From contig NC_089320.1 in the NCBI RefSeq assembly GCF_036669915.1, positions 2,231,129 to 2,295,128 of the forward strand: a DNA stretch of 64,000 nucleotides. The letters are read 5' to 3'. Under the pieces are notes generated by a model. It had not been told where the DNA came from, did not search any database, and was given only the letters and a program-made list of their open reading frames with translations. How positions within the stretch are numbered: the stretch's first letter is position 1; the number at the start of each line of letters is the position of its first letter. The position numbers were made by a program, and so were the translations under genes. The stretch is from Pocillopora verrucosa (taxonomy: Eukaryota > Cnidaria > Anthozoa > Scleractinia > Pocilloporidae). This document shows positions 11,036 to 24,000 of this stretch, piece after piece.

Positions 11036-14000
11036 TCAATAGACATGAAGGACAACTGACGATGATTTCGTACCCCAGGAGTTTGCTGCGGTACAAACGT
11101 AAAAGCCGTTGTCTTGTGTAGTGGTATTTAGTATGGTGAGATTTCCTTTACTAACCATGGTCCTTGCGCTTGAAAGAATTCCATCAGACCTTTTCCATAT
11201 TATCCTGTCTGGTTTAGGATTACCTGTCACTTTACACATTGCAGTAATGTTCCTAAACTCTACAGTTTCAGTTATGTCGGGAACAACTTGCACCAAAGGC
11301 GGTCCTAGAACACCAAAATGATAATAAGCCATTTATTGCAGTTTGGCAGAGAAAACTTAAAGTATAACAATATGTAGGAAAACTAACGATGAGTATGGTG
11401 CCAGGGAATGTCTATAAAAGGGTCAGAGACCCCATACAAGATAGACCACCCTTCTAATATCTATAATTACACTACAATGGAAAGTATATAATTACACCAG
11501 GATAGAAACACCAGTCCAAAAATAATTAAATAAATAATATATAATTATGATTATAAATAGGATTACAATACAACATAATATTTGGCAAAATTCACTGGCG
11601 CCTGATCAGAATATCCCTGACACTCCTCTTAAGAAATATCAATACAAGGTGCCTGACGAACTTAGTATGGCAGGGAATTCCACATGTCTACGATCCTGTT
11701 AAAGAAGCTATATTTAAAATTATTAGTTCTTCCATAGTTCTTCTTAAGTATACAGTCATCTTTTTCTTCGTAGCATGTATTCGGATTCTATGAAAAACTG
11801 GGCATAACTGGATAAGTTAATGTTTATATGGCCATTTAAAGCTTTGTAAAGGAATAAAACATCAAGCAAAAACCTCCTTTGTTCTAAGGATTGCAAGTTG
11901 AGCTTTTCTCTTTGCTGGTATTCATCAGTGGTTTTCAGAATAAATTTAGCTGCTCAACGCTGTATTCGTTCCAACTTCATTATATTTTTTTCTTGTTATG
12001 GGACCACACGACAGAGCAAAACTCCACTTTGGACCTAACTGGAATTCCATGGGAATAACGTAAATAGTCTCATTAGTGTATCGATCAAGACTATCCTCTA
12101 TTTTATTCAATATCTGATAGCAACTGTCGTCCTAAGGCGAAGAATTTTATGCAGTCAGTTCCATTTTACGTTAGACCAGTCGATCACTATAGGCAAGAGG
12201 AAATAAGAGGTCTTCTACAGGAATTTTATGTCCATACCAGCGATTTAAGACCACAAAAGCCATTTAAGACTTCATTAAAAATCGTTAAAAATATACCTCA
12301 TATCTTAAAAATTTCCCATTTATTTAAATTCAAGGATCATCCAAACTTACGACTTCTCAGAGAAACGTGCATGATTATTGTCAATGATAACACCAATGCA
12401 CCCCAGAAGCTCAATTGTTTATGTTATTTCAGGCACGGATACCTGTAAGTACATGTGTGATCTAAAATCAATCATACCTTCGGTGCAGTTTTCTCCCAGT
12501 AGTCCATTTGCGCAAACACAACGATAACCCTTCCTGGTGAACCCAGTTTGGCATCGCTTTGTTGATGGACAAAGCATACTGGAACAGCGGTTCTGCGAAG
12601 ATATGAAAATATTTATAGAATCTTTTGCTCCGGTACCCAGCTTCGTACCTTCTTCCAGCTAATTCATCCATACCGATTCACCCCTTTTTTACATTAATAA
12701 ATTTCAAGATGCACGCATACATCCATCAACTCACACATGTGCGAATGCATGCATGCATTCATGTATTCATCTATCCTAAGCATCCTCTTTTCCTTCTAAA
12801 GGAAAGAAAGTTTTCACGTATGGTGTTAAAAAAAACTCAAATATCTCTTATTGTAATTTGATTTGATTTTCCCTTTTCGTTTATTTAAGATACATGATAA
12901 TTTCATCCACGAAAACTTAACGGAATTACTGATGAGAATAAGTCATTTCACCTTAAATGATTTGTAAACAGTCCCTTCTTTGTATCTTAGATCCTGTCGA
13001 TTATTTGCGTGATCTGAATCACTCAATTCGCACAAAAGTTTTCCATTCTGTTGTGGTTTTAGATTGTAGGAAACACAGTCAGCTTCCATGAAGCAGTTCA
13101 CTTCACATGCGCTGGCTGTCTCAATCTCCATCATTTTGAAAACGTGTTTCTCGAGGATGAAGTCCTGCTTTGCGGGATTCATCTCCACTTTCCGACGGTG
13201 TTCTAAAAATTAAGCAAAGAGAAAGTATAGTTTATGTATCTAGAAGAGCAACCTATTCTTGCTAGCAGGGTTAATAATCGTTCCTCTTGTGAAACTTTAA
13301 ATTCACTGAACGAAAAAACGGATTTACACCATATTTGCGCAGTGAAAATGTGAGAAAATCTGTAGCAAATGTGGTGCAAATGGGGTAAATGCCACATTTG
13401 CACCACGATTTGCAACCCCCGTGCAAATCTAAAGCAAATGTGGCATTTACCCCATTTGCACCACATTTGCGACGGCTTTGGACCAGATTTGCTGACATTT
13501 TGTGCTGCTCAAATATGGTGTAAATCTGTTCATTTTCATATAATAATATTTGAGACTTAAAAAGTTAATTAAGCTTAAACTATTACTTCCATCTTGATAT
13601 TGAGATGGTGGATGAACACTTGTTCCGGAAAAAATCGTTGCAGCAATTCAGTGAGGTGAACGATAGAAGCTATGTTCCTAGCGATTTTGATCGATGATTT
13701 TTAATCCGGTCAAATCGCAGAAGTTACCCTATTGAAGCCAGCACTAGCGTGAGTGAGTATTTCAAATAAAGAGTTCAAAAGAAAAGAAAAGAAAGGTTTA
13801 AAGAATTTATTTAATAAAATTTACGCCTGTGAATATGCAAGCGATCTTCGCAGTTATGAGCATTACTTCCCATGCAGGCTGCAATTTTTTTAGCCTTAAT
13901 TTTTCACTTCTGCTTAAGTAGTTTTCGTGTTTCGTATTCATTTCTATATCCGCAGTTCGCATATATGATTTTCATATATTTACGATTAAAAGTTACGCCA

Positions 14001-14079
14001 GATGGCTTTAATACTCACCTTGCTCCTCACTGCTGCAAATACCAACCAGAAATGAAAAAAGTGAGAATCCTGATTTCAT
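11036..14079 (-). CDS. c1: truncated PAN-EGF-Ig secreted protein
   Basis: Exons on the minus strand: signal peptide 14077-14079 down to 14019 (MKSGFSLFSFLVGICSS), PAN 13202-12952, EGF 12592-12478, Ig1 11304-11036. They add to 696 nt, 231 residues, all in frame. A TGA directly after the Ig1 end (VVLHVY) closes the frame, and homology to the other copies ends about 15 bp further, so Ig2 and the fibrinogen-like domain are missing. The first PAN cysteine is lost (Cys to Arg beside the acceptor). An old LINE piece lies in intron 3 and a foldback element in intron 1. It could still encode a short secreted PAN-EGF-Ig protein, or be a decaying copy. Confidence 0.65.
11333..12046 (-). mobile_element. 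Degenerate CR1/Jockey-type LINE 3' end
   Basis: The other copies have the intron sequence gccatgggaataacg uninterrupted; here about 710 bp separate the two sides. The minus strand of the insert reads a decayed reverse-transcriptase C-terminus: a KLERIQR run followed by a stop, AAKFILKTTDEYQQREKL, then LFLYKALNGHIN, with several stops and frameshifts. That ordering is usual for the C-terminal region of CR1/Jockey-like elements. The left end (element 3' side) is AT-rich. The insert sits just upstream of the Ig1 acceptor of c1, which remains intact. Confidence 0.65.
13319..13527. mobile_element. Foldback/MITE-like palindrome in c1 intron 1
   Basis: Outer arms gatttacaccatatttg (13321-13337) and caaatatggtgtaaatc (13510-13526) are perfect inverted repeats, and an inner pair at 13365-13401 and 13434-13470 is a perfect 37-bp inverted repeat. 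Other copies of the gene lack it at the same intron position. No transposase is present, so it would be non-autonomous. I could not define a target duplication with confidence. Confidence 0.7.
13835..13995. repeat. Old SINE tail in c1 intron 1
   Basis: Matches the part of the local tRNA-SINE family that reads ctgcttaagtagttttcg and gcgatcttcgcagttatgag. It lies between the signal-peptide and PAN exons, where all six copies keep the same remnant, so it was inserted before the array formed. Confidence 0.55.
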
Positions 14080-14099
14080 CGCTAACTTGTCTGTCTTCT

Positions 14100-15709
14100 T
14101 TGTTACTTTACGAGCAAGATGGCTAATTAAAGAGTAACTTCAGCTTTCTTTTTTGTTTTGCGACAAAAAAAAGTAAGTTTCAATTTTTGATGGAACAGTA
14201 TTGGACGAACATTAGGCGATGACATAGCGGTTACATAATTAAATTTGATACGGCAAAACGGTCAAGGCGGATCAAAAGATTTAGATATCAATTTAGAGAG
14301 GTTTTTCTATTTCTCGAAACTGCAGACCGTTCCTCTCTAGGTCGCTGTGATAATATTATCGTTATTAATCTCTACAATTGAAATTGTCTCCCTTTTTTTA
14401 AACTTTTAAGTTGTGTTGCTTCTGAGCACTTAGCAGGTGCCACAACTGGTTACAATTTGATTTCATCTTAAGTTGCTCTTCAGACAAGTGAGGATTTCCC
14501 TTTACCAAAGTTATGCACGTTCAAAAGATAAGAGAAGAAAATTATATCCCTCCACTTTAAAAGGAATCATTTTTTTTCTGAAAAAAAAAGGGATTTAAAG
14601 TATAGGGGAAGTTGCCAAACTCAGACATCAGCAAGAGGGGAAAGAACTAATTACGTCAAACTGTGACATAGTGCAAAGAAAAGCTGATTATTATATTTTG
14701 CGCGCTACAAGCCTTAATTGCTATTGTTGAGCAGAATTTCAATGAATATTGGTGCTTATCAAACTCATTGAGCGTTGATATTTTTATCATGTATGAGCTA
14801 ATTTGGTTACCATTTCCTGTCAACGGGGCTTCAGCACCTGCAGTCAGTCTAATAAAGACTAATTAGCTCAAGATAAACAAACCCTCCATACACTGCAAAG
14901 GAGAAAATACGAAGTATGTGTTGATACTCCTATTACAAAAAGGTATACCATTTTTTTGAGTGATTATAAATTATGTAATATCGTACTCCTGCTTACGAAA
15001 GTCAAGAAGTCTGTCTTGTTGAAGAATAATATTGAAATTTCTCAGTTGGTGAGTTTACATATAATTATACTGGTGACGAATTTAGGTAAAATTTTTATGT
15101 TAAATCGCAGTTAAATCCGTGCAGTGCCTCTTTAAGGATTATAATAGATCGTATAACTCGCTAACAGGTTGATTATTGATCGTCAATGTTTGTAGGTTCT
15201 CTCTGATTTCAGTGATGGATCGCCATCGTTAACAGAATGCTTTACACCTATTAGGGCTTGTTTTATTGTGATCGAAGAATAACACTGATTACAAAACAGC
15301 TTTTGAACTATTTTTCATCAGAAATTGTGACGAGTTTGGCGTTCTAGATTGTCAAGAAACTTTTGTTGAACTTTTTGTTTTTGTCCCTGTTCATTTTCTC
15401 TAAAACAGTAACAAGGACTATGAAAAAAGAGTTCTTGAACATGGTTATAATCCAGTTAGCTATAAAAATGCTTTCTGGGCCAAATATAGGAAGATACGTG
15501 TAATTTATCATATCGGTCTACCAGCGAAGATTTCTTTCCTAACATGATCAGTTCGTGTGGTTGTTTCGATGTGTGGTGTTAAAGCCGAACAGCAAACAGG
15601 CGCCACATTGGCTAACGAATGGGTGACACATTTATATATCTAAAAATACGTTGCTCGTTGAATAAAGAAAAGTGAAAAAGGAACTGAGCACGACGTTAAC
15701 AACATGACA
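14100..15709. other. Spacer upstream of c1
   Basis: This is the 5' flank of c1 and should hold its promoter. It aligns by eye with the spacers at 34.4-35.4 and 50.5-52.1 kb. I see no coding exon; the short plus-strand frame found just upstream of other copies is broken here by an early stop (ATG GCT AAT TAA). Confidence 0.5.
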
Positions 15710-17695
15710 CTCATGACTGATATGTGATTCTGGACCCTAGTGGCCGATTTGTGATTTTGGACCCTAGTGATTAATTTGTGATGATGGACCCTTTTGGCCT
15801 ATTTGTGATTTTGGACCCTAGTGGCCGATTTGTGATTTTGGCCCCAGTGGCCGATCTTTTAACTGGGACACTTATGGCCGATTTGTGATTTTGGACCCAA
15901 CTGGCCGCTTTGTGATTCTGGACCCCAGTGGCCGATTCGGGATTTTAGCCACTAGTGGCCGATTTGTGATACTGGACCCTAGTGGCTGATAAGTGATCTA
16001 GACTCTAATGCCCAATTTGTGAATCTAGACACTAGTGGCCAATTTGTAGTTTTGAACGCTGGAGGCCGATTTATGATTTTGGACACAAGTGGCAGTTTTT
16101 TCGATTTTGGACTTCGATTTTTCGATTTGTGATTTTAAACAATAGAAGCTGATATGTGATTGTGGACCCTAGTGGCCGATTTGTAATTTTGAACCCTTGT
16201 TACCGATTTGTGATTATGGACATCAGTGGCCGATTTGTGATTATGGACCCTTCTAGCCGATTTGTGATTTTGGGCCCTAGTGGCCAAATTGTGATTTTAG
16301 ACTCTAAAGGCCAATTTGTGATTTTGGACCCAGTGGCCGATTTGTAGATTTGGGCCCTTGTGTCCGATTTGTGATTTTGGACCCTAGTGATCGATTTGTG
16401 ATTATGGACCCTTCTGGCCGATTTGTGATTTTGGGCCCTAGTGGCCGAATTGTGATTTTAGACTCTAGTGGCCAATTTGTGATTTTGGACCCCAATGGCC
16501 GATTTGTAAATTTGGGCCCTTGTGTCTGATTTGTGATTTTGGACCCCAACGGCCGATTTGTGACTTTGGACCCCGGTGGCCGATTTGTACATTTGGGCCC
16601 CTGTGTCCAATCTGTGATTTTGGATCCTAGTGATCGATTTGTGATTATGGACCTTCTGGCCGATTTGTGATTTTGGGCCCTAGTGGCCGGATAGTGATTT
16701 TAGACTCTAGTGACCAATTTGTAATTTTGGACCCCGGTGGCCGATTTTTAAATTTGGGCCCTTGTGTCCGATTTGTGATTTTGGACACTGGTGGCCGATT
16801 TGTGATATTGAACCCTAGTAACCGATTTGTGATTTTGGACATTAATGACCGATTTGTGATTTTGTACCCTAGTGGCCAGATTTGTGATTTTGGACACAGT
16901 AATGGCCGATTTGTGAGTTTGAACTCAGGTGGCTGGTTTGTGATTTGAGACCCTGGTGGCTGATTTCTGAATCAAAACACGTACAGGCCGATTTCTGATC
17001 ATGCATACTTATGACCGATTTGTGATTATGGACCCTCCTGGCCGATTTGTGAGTTTGGACACTAATGCCCAATTTGTGATTTCGGACCCTATTGGGCGAT
17101 TTGTGATTTTGGACGCTAATAGCCTATTTGTGATTTTGGACCCTAGTGGCCGATTAGTGATTTTGAACCCTGGTGGACTATTTATGATTTTGGAGAATGA
17201 TGACCGACTTGTGATTTTGGACCCTAGAGGCCGATTAGTGATTTTGAACCCTCGTGGACTATTTGTGACTCTGGACACTGCTGGGCTATTTGTGATTTTG
17301 GACCCTGCTAGACTATTTGTAATTTTGGACCCTGCTGGACTAATTGTGATTTTGGATCCTGCTGGACTATTTGTGATTTTGGACCCTGCTGGACTATTTG
17401 TGATTTTGGACGCAGAAGTCTAATTAGTGAGCATCAGTGGCCGGTATGAAATTTTGCACTCTAGTGGCCAATTTGGGACTTTGGACCCTAGTGTCCAAAT
17501 TGTGATTGTGGATCCTAGTGGCTGGTTTTTAATTTTGCACCCTAGTGGCCAATTTGTAATTTTGAACATTAGTGGCCGATGGGAATTTCGGACTCAAGTA
17601 GCCAATTTTTGATTTTGGACCCCAGAGGCCGGTTTGTGAGTTTGGACGCTAGTGGCCAATTTTTTTATTTTGGTCACTAGTAGCTAGTCGGTTTG
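15710..17695. repeat. Minisatellite array 1, 27-bp period
   Basis: About 2 kb of imperfect 27-bp units. The conserved half reads GATTTGTGATTTTGGACC and the rest varies around TAGTGG. Because 27 is a multiple of three and stops are rare, it gives long spurious frames on both strands: repeats of ILDPSGRFV on plus and GSKITNRPL on minus. Blocks of several units recur (marked by gattatggacccttctggcc-like units near 16215, 16401 and 16636), so there is higher-order structure. The right end runs into a truncated GPCR TM5 exon. Confidence 0.9.
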
Positions 17696-18725
17696 TGAGT
17701 GAGCAGAGATCCTCTCATTCATTTGCCTGTTGCACTGATTCTGATTTTTAACCTCTTTGCTCTGGAACAGACTAGCTCTCATATCATCAGAATTCGAATG
17801 GTGAGCACAATATATACTACGCTTTTGTAAACAAAGGGCATCAAAAGCCAACTGTCTGTCTGTCTACGTCTTGCCTATTCAATCGTTTGTGCGACGGCTT
17901 GCACGACCTACAGAACACCGCAAGGAAATCTGAATTTTAAAACCAGGGTTAATCTTACTTTAATTATTTCAGAGAGCCAGACAAGTGACCAAACAACAGC
18001 AAAGCTCTAACTTGGCTTTCATCTATCATAAAATTGCCTCAGTGATGGGTAAGACATGGATTTTTGGGATAAGGTAAGTGTGCTTCAATGTTACAAAGCT
18101 GGTTTGGGCCGGAAAAAGAATGGAACGTTTTCTTCTTTGGAATCACCAGAAATAAGTATCCCGATGTGGTAGCTGACCTTAAATTAGAGAAAGCAGTCTC
18201 GTTGTAATAATTGTTGATTGATCACATTAAATAGTTCCCATGGCAATGACACTAAAAATCTGTCACAAATAAGACGTCTGGAAAGAATAAATAAAACAAA
18301 GTGAAGTGCAACAAATAAACATACGAAATTTTGAGCTGTGTCTTAGATTTTAGAGTTAACTATCCCAGCGAATAACCTAGAAAAATTTATGGATTAATGG
18401 ATTGTTGCCAACAAGACTGTTAGGCTTAATTCATCCTCCTGTCCTTTGCTGCTATTGGGAAGGTTTGGAGTTGTACAAAGGCAAATTTTCCAAAGTCCTT
18501 AGGAAGCAAGCACCACAGACGAGTGAAGAAAGAATGGAAATATTGAACCCCAGCGAGCAATGCTTCTGCCCCGAGGCTGAAAGCTAGGAAACCCAGCTAT
18601 ATCACGCAAGTGAAGCAGTGTCGCTGATTCAAGAGCGTTTTTAAATGCTTCTCATGAGAAACTGTGACACAGAAGCAAATTCGCCAATATTCTGGGAAAA
18701 AGACAAAAACAGAGTCAAAGACTTA
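17696..18725 (+). pseudogene. GPCR relic after array 1
   Basis: Pieces of the receptor 3' exons: TM5 at 17696-17800 (starts mid-exon at the array edge), TM6-TM7 at 17973-18072 with the second half deleted and a TAA-containing joint, and the last exon at 18429-18585 (ALELYKSNFFKIL-like run, now LELYKGKFSKVL), followed by the old 3' flank. Splice donors and acceptors are still recognisable but the coding part is broken. Confidence 0.75.
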
Positions 18726-19864
18726 ATGTCGGTTATTGCCGCAAGGTTTAATTTGGACCGTGCTTTTTTGGCGGTCAAAGGACTTCAAATGTTCCTTATA
18801 GGTGGAGTTTTTTATAAGTAATCAAATCTTTCTTTACTTGTTAAATAGAAGCCCTTTAGACAGTTTCGTAAAAACTTGACTTTTAGGTGTATTTTCTGCT
18901 TGATTTAGATTTTTAGAGTGCAGTCGGATAAGCAAGGGTTAAACTATTTCAATAACAGCAAAGTAAATTTAGCTTATTTTGCAGAGACCACTTTTTTATT
19001 TGTTTTTTTTCAAGCGACAGAACATTTGGGAGGAAAGTTCAATATGCCCTTCTCTTAGGTTTTCCAACCTTCGAGTAATGCAGAGGGTGATTAACCTGTT
19101 CTGTTCCAAACCTTTATTCAAAAGACATTGTGCATAGGGGAAATACTTTGGCAAAAGAAGATATTGCTCTGATGATGACGACAGTCTTCGGAAGAAAACA
19201 ACGCTATTGTTTTTCAGATAAACAAACCTCTTCATTTCTTTTGATCATTATTTTTTTTAACTATTTGCCTGTAACTCCTTATTCCCGTCTCCTTCCCCTC
19301 AGCCACCGTATCCGCTTTTTAGTTGCGGCAAAATTTCAATGATAACGATACACAATGGACGTTTATATGAAATACACGAAATTCGTCTTAAGCCATAAAT
19401 GAAAATCACCGGCTTCTGAAGCCCTTGTTCATCGACTCAGTGATGATTGCAATGTATTGCGTAACTTTACTGTGATGCTCTACGTCATTACAGTAAGGAA
19501 ATTTCTATGTCTAAATTGCACTGTGATATCACGTTCCAGTTTAAAAGAGAAACAAACTGATTGTATATGTCTTTAATAATGTACTAATTCTATTGCTGAA
19601 TTAACTTTTTCAATATACAGCTTAATTAATGATGGAGTAATGATGCGGGGGGAGACTGGATTAGAGAGCTCTTCTATTCAGTGTCACATAACCAAAAATC
19701 AATTGAGCCAACAATCAAACAGAAAAGAGGAGAAACATGATGATAAAAGTAATGAGCACTGGTTATAACCATGCAAAAAACCTCCAGCGCAGGAATTATG
19801 TCAAGCAACCAAGTAGTGATTGGTTGTAGTTTTACATATGATTTGTTACGACTATGCTCTGCAC
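18726..19864. other. Spacer between GPCR relic and c2
   Basis: No gene seen. A T-rich run followed by caagcgacagaacatt (near 19008) recurs at about 31279, 37746, 45493 and 55173, so this is a conserved part of the repeat unit. It is the 3' flank of c2 and should contain its poly(A) site, which I could not place. Confidence 0.45.
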
Positions 19865-21015
19865 TTAGGTCATACTATAGCACTCTAGTTTTCCTAATGT
19901 GTGGTATCCTTCTTCATCAAGATGTGCACCTCCCGTGTCACCAAATCTTAGCTGTTTGACGGGAAGGTGGGACTTGATGGTTAGAAAACCGCTGTCTTCC
20001 CGCCACTTGTTATCATTTTTATCACAATTACACTTCAGTGATTGGTCATCAGCGCACGATCTAGTTACACCACATGCGCAGCCACCAGTTTTGAAGTTTG
20101 CTCCCCCCCAGTACGTCATGTTCTGGCCGTCACGCGAAACCCACCATGAAGTTCCATCTTTGATTAATAAGGCGCGGAAACACTCGTATTTGATGAACTG
20201 TTGACAGTTATCAGAGGCTTCCGTCAGAGCTTTTAACTGAGATATGCTGGCAGATCTGTAATGAACATCAAGGGAATATTTACCAGGCCCTTCGTATCCT
20301 ATCACCTGCGTTCTTTTTTCCCTGTCGTGACCGACGACTGTCACTCCCACGCCCCCTTTATCAGTCATGTTACAGTAAACAGGAAATGGATCCTCGCCAA
20401 GAACACCATCAGGATCGATGAAGTAATCACCACTTACGTGGCTGATGTTTGCCTTCACTTTGGAGCATGTTTCAGGGTATTTGACATGAACGGTGACACT
20501 TGTTTGAATTGAGCTGAATGCATCCGTCGCATTGCAAGTGTAGGTACCAGAATGAGACATGTTGGCAGATAAAATGATCAAAGTATTCAAGGAGTCAACA
20601 GACGCCCCTGAAGGTAGGGAAAACGTTCCATCATACATCCATAGGATGGTTGGCTTCAGTTCGCTTAAAGCAGAGCAACGCAGAATGACAGCTTCATAAG
20701 CCATCACTGTCACATTGGACGGAGGCTTTATGACAAATTTGAGAGCTGAATAGACAAGAAGGTGAACTAACGATGATTTGGTACCCCAGGGGTTTGTCGC
20801 GGTACACACGTAAGAGCCGTTGTCTTGTGTAGTGACATTCAGTATGGTGAGATTTCCTTCACTAACAATGGTCGTCGCGCTGGAAAGACTTCCATTAGAC
20901 TTTTTCCATATGATCCTGTCTGGTTTAGGATTAGCTGTAACGTTACATATTACAGTAATGTTCCTACCCTCCACAGTTTCAATTATGTCGGGAACAGCTT
21001 GCACCAAAGGCGGTC
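19865..21015 (-). CDS. c2 exon 4: two Ig domains and CASPR-type fibrinogen-like domain
   Basis: Ig1 has the CNVTANPKPDRIIWKKS strand and DNGSYVCTATN; Ig2 has RCSALSEL, ILWMYDG and SGTYTCNATD. The fibrinogen-like part starts at PETCSKVKAN and contains EDPFPVYCNM, NCQQFIKYECF, SWWVSRDGQNMTYWGGAN, GGCACG, CNCDKND and HLPVKQLRFGDTG. That series matches the fibrinogen-like region of neurexin IV/contactin-associated proteins. The 5' half is almost the same as c6 while the 3' half follows c4, with the switch near 20602-20618. Against the copies the loop reads FRALLIKDGTS, a variable spot. Confidence 0.85.
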
Positions 21016-24000
21016 CTAGAACACCAAAATGATAATGAGCCATGGGAATAACGTAAATAGTCTCATTACTGCATCAATCAAGACCATTGTTTACTTTATT
21101 CAAGATCTGATAGTAACCGCTGTTCTGAGGCGACGACTTTTCTGCAGTCAGCTCCATTTTAAGTTAGACCTGTCACCAGTCGGGTGACACTATATCGAAG
21201 GCGTTCCTCGAGGGCAAGAGTACACGGTAATTTTGGTCAGCGGGAAAATTATGAAACCCGCGAATATTGGGAAAGCCCGCGAAAGTATGACATCTAAAAA
21301 CTGAAGACAATTTTTGATTAGGACACTAGAATGCGTAATGATTGTGGCGACTAATCATTCTTTTGTAAATAAATCGGAGATTGACTTCCTCGAGGAAAAC
21401 TTTGAAAATTGTTCTGTTGAAAACCAGTACTTCTTGGGTTATTTCGACGGGAAAAGAGACAAGTTCGAGGATATGCTCGAGAGGTTTCTTCTTATTAGTT
21501 CCACATGCTTTGTAAAGAAGGCCTTGCACTCAAAGGAGCTAAATCACAAGAGGTTTTCCAAAAAAGGTAGGTAGTTTCTTTTATTTTTAGCTGATTTTTT
21601 GCCCTTATCAATTCGGTGTGAGCCTTGTAGAGACTTGATCTTTTGCCGCAATTTTGTAAAAACTTACGCAATGCACCGGGCGTAAAAGTGTTGAAATATT
21701 TAAAAGTATCTCATATATAGGAAAGCCCTTGGAAAACACTCTAAGTGTGTAATCTAGTATACCTAAGTACTTTTTCAAATTATGTATTTGTAGCGTCTCC
21801 CGTCTTTGAACACAATGGTGATAATGTACCGATCCAATTTTTTGGCAAACCGTTTACCATTGTAAGCAATGAAACTCGGCACTGCCTCCACGGACCAACA
21901 AAGGTGAAAATTCCTTTTGAAAACAGAGTTTGAAATATAATGAAACGTACCAGTGGTATTCGATTTTTGCATAACCCGCGAAACTGTTTTAATTTTTCTA
22001 GGTATTTAAGTGGAGGATTCCATCGAGCTTTTCGCATACTGAGGAAACAAAATCGGGAAGGTCATTTACACCATTTACTTCAGAATTCCCCATAAACGTA
22101 GGGTGAAGAATTCTTTCAGAGTGTATGCGTGTTGTTTAGGTAAATAACACTGTAATGTATTTCAACTTGTTTGTGAGCCCTTTTAAGCAACACGATATGT
22201 CTGTAATGACTAGAGTGCCAAACTTTATTCTTTAATTTTGATCTTCTCCACACTGTGGTTATGGTTCATGACCAGATATTTTAACGAAAATTATCGCGAA
22301 GGCGCCTTCCCATCACCTTTGTTTACTTTGTAAGTCACGCAAGCGTGCAAGCGTTACTACCGATCACGTTTACGCAACGTTTTAGGACAACTCGGCATCT
22401 ATTGTCCATTCAGTTGTTATGAAAACCTGAAATCCTCAAGATGTCGGTGGATGAAAGCTACAGATATGCCCGCGGGTTTGAGGCAATCGGTGACCTCATT
22501 GGTGTATAAACTATACACTGATATGCTTTTTTAGCTCGATTAACGCCTGCATTTTGAGAATTCTTTCGTACAAATTGTTAAATTTTGATACGCAAACAAA
22601 GGTCTAAGAGAAGGCTCTCCTCTGATCACGCTTGTATGAAAAATATTTCAGCTGAAGTTTCCATATTTTGTCTGCTAATCGAAGGCACCTTTTAACTTGT
22701 AGCAAGATAGAATTCCATGAGCTATATTATTTCAGTCGGTGCGCGCTAGACAAAATCTGTGAAATTTACACTTTCGATCGCTGTCCACACGGGTGTACTG
22801 GCCAAAAATCATTTTTGGCTTGTAGCGACGCAAAAAAAGGGAATTGGAGAACAACTAAACTATTTTTGAAACATGTGTCCTAAACCCTTTTCATGGGCAA
22901 AAAATAAAGTTTTCCGTCGGGAAGTCGAGAGGACCGCTCTGAGCGAGAGCGGCACTTAAGACCTTACATATATTCATGTGGTATAGTTTTCTCCTTCACG
23001 CCCTTATTTTCCTTCTGATACCTAAACAAATTTTTCATTTATTTAAATTCAAAGGTCCTCCAAATTGAACGACTTCTAAAAGAGAAGTGCACGATTATTG
23101 TCGATGACCAATCAACTCAACATACCTTGAGTGCAGTTTTCTCCAAGTAGTCCATTTGCGCAAACACAGCGATAACCCTTCCTGGTGAAGCCAGTTTGGC
23201 ATCGCTTTTTCAATGGACAAAGCGTACTGGAACAGAGGTTCTGTGAAGATATAAAGATATTTATAGAATTTATTGCTCTGGTACCCTTCCTCCTCCCTTC
23301 TTCCAGCTAATTCATCCATACCGATCCACATATTTACTTATTTATTAATTTCAAAATGCACGCAAACATTCATCAATTCACGCAGCTAAGAACACTACTG
23401 AAACTAGTAGTGGTAAGTAGGACCTGAAAAAAATTTCAGGCCCGTACGGGATTTGAACCCATGACCTCTGCGATACCGGTGCAGCGCTCTACCAATTGAG
23501 CTAACAAGCCAACTGGGAGCTGGTCAATGAATTGGGTACAAATAAACATCCGAGTGAATGAAGATTTTAGATATATGAAAATTCACATATTTGTACTGCA
23601 GTGGAAAGATGAAATTAGAAGATCCTCGCAGCTAAGAACACTACTGAAACTAGTTGGCATTCATTCACTCGGATGTTTATTTGTACTCAATTCATTGACC
23701 AGCTCCCAGTTGGCTTGTTAGCTCAATTGGTAGAGCGCTGCACCGGTATCGCAGAGGTCATGGGTTCAAATCCCGTACGGGCCTGAAATTTTTTTCAGGT
23801 CCTACTTACCACTACTAGTTTCAGTAGTGTTCTTAGCTGCGAGGATCTTCTAATTTCATCTTTCCACCGCAGTGCAAATATGTGAATTTTCATATATCTA
23901 AAATCTTCATTCACTCGGATGTTTATTTGCACCCAATTCATTGACCAGCTCCCAGTTGGCTTGTTAGCTCAATTGGTAGAGCACTGCACCGGTATCGCAG

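Noticed and set aside
12149..12448. 99-codon plus frame in c1 intron 3
   Set aside because: Lies in intron sequence shared with other copies, where the frame is not kept; no family character.
17001..17423. Long frames of ILDPSGRFV or GSKITNRPL repeats as repeat-rich proteins
   Set aside because: They are readings of a 27-bp minisatellite open on both strands, with no splice structure or flanking domain; frames break at random points.
15710..17695. CRISPR-like array
   Set aside because: Units are contiguous 27-bp repeats without unique spacers, in a eukaryotic setting.
21074..21076. Premature stop in c2
   Set aside because: It falls in the same upstream stretch, which I assign to intron 3, so c2 is called intact.
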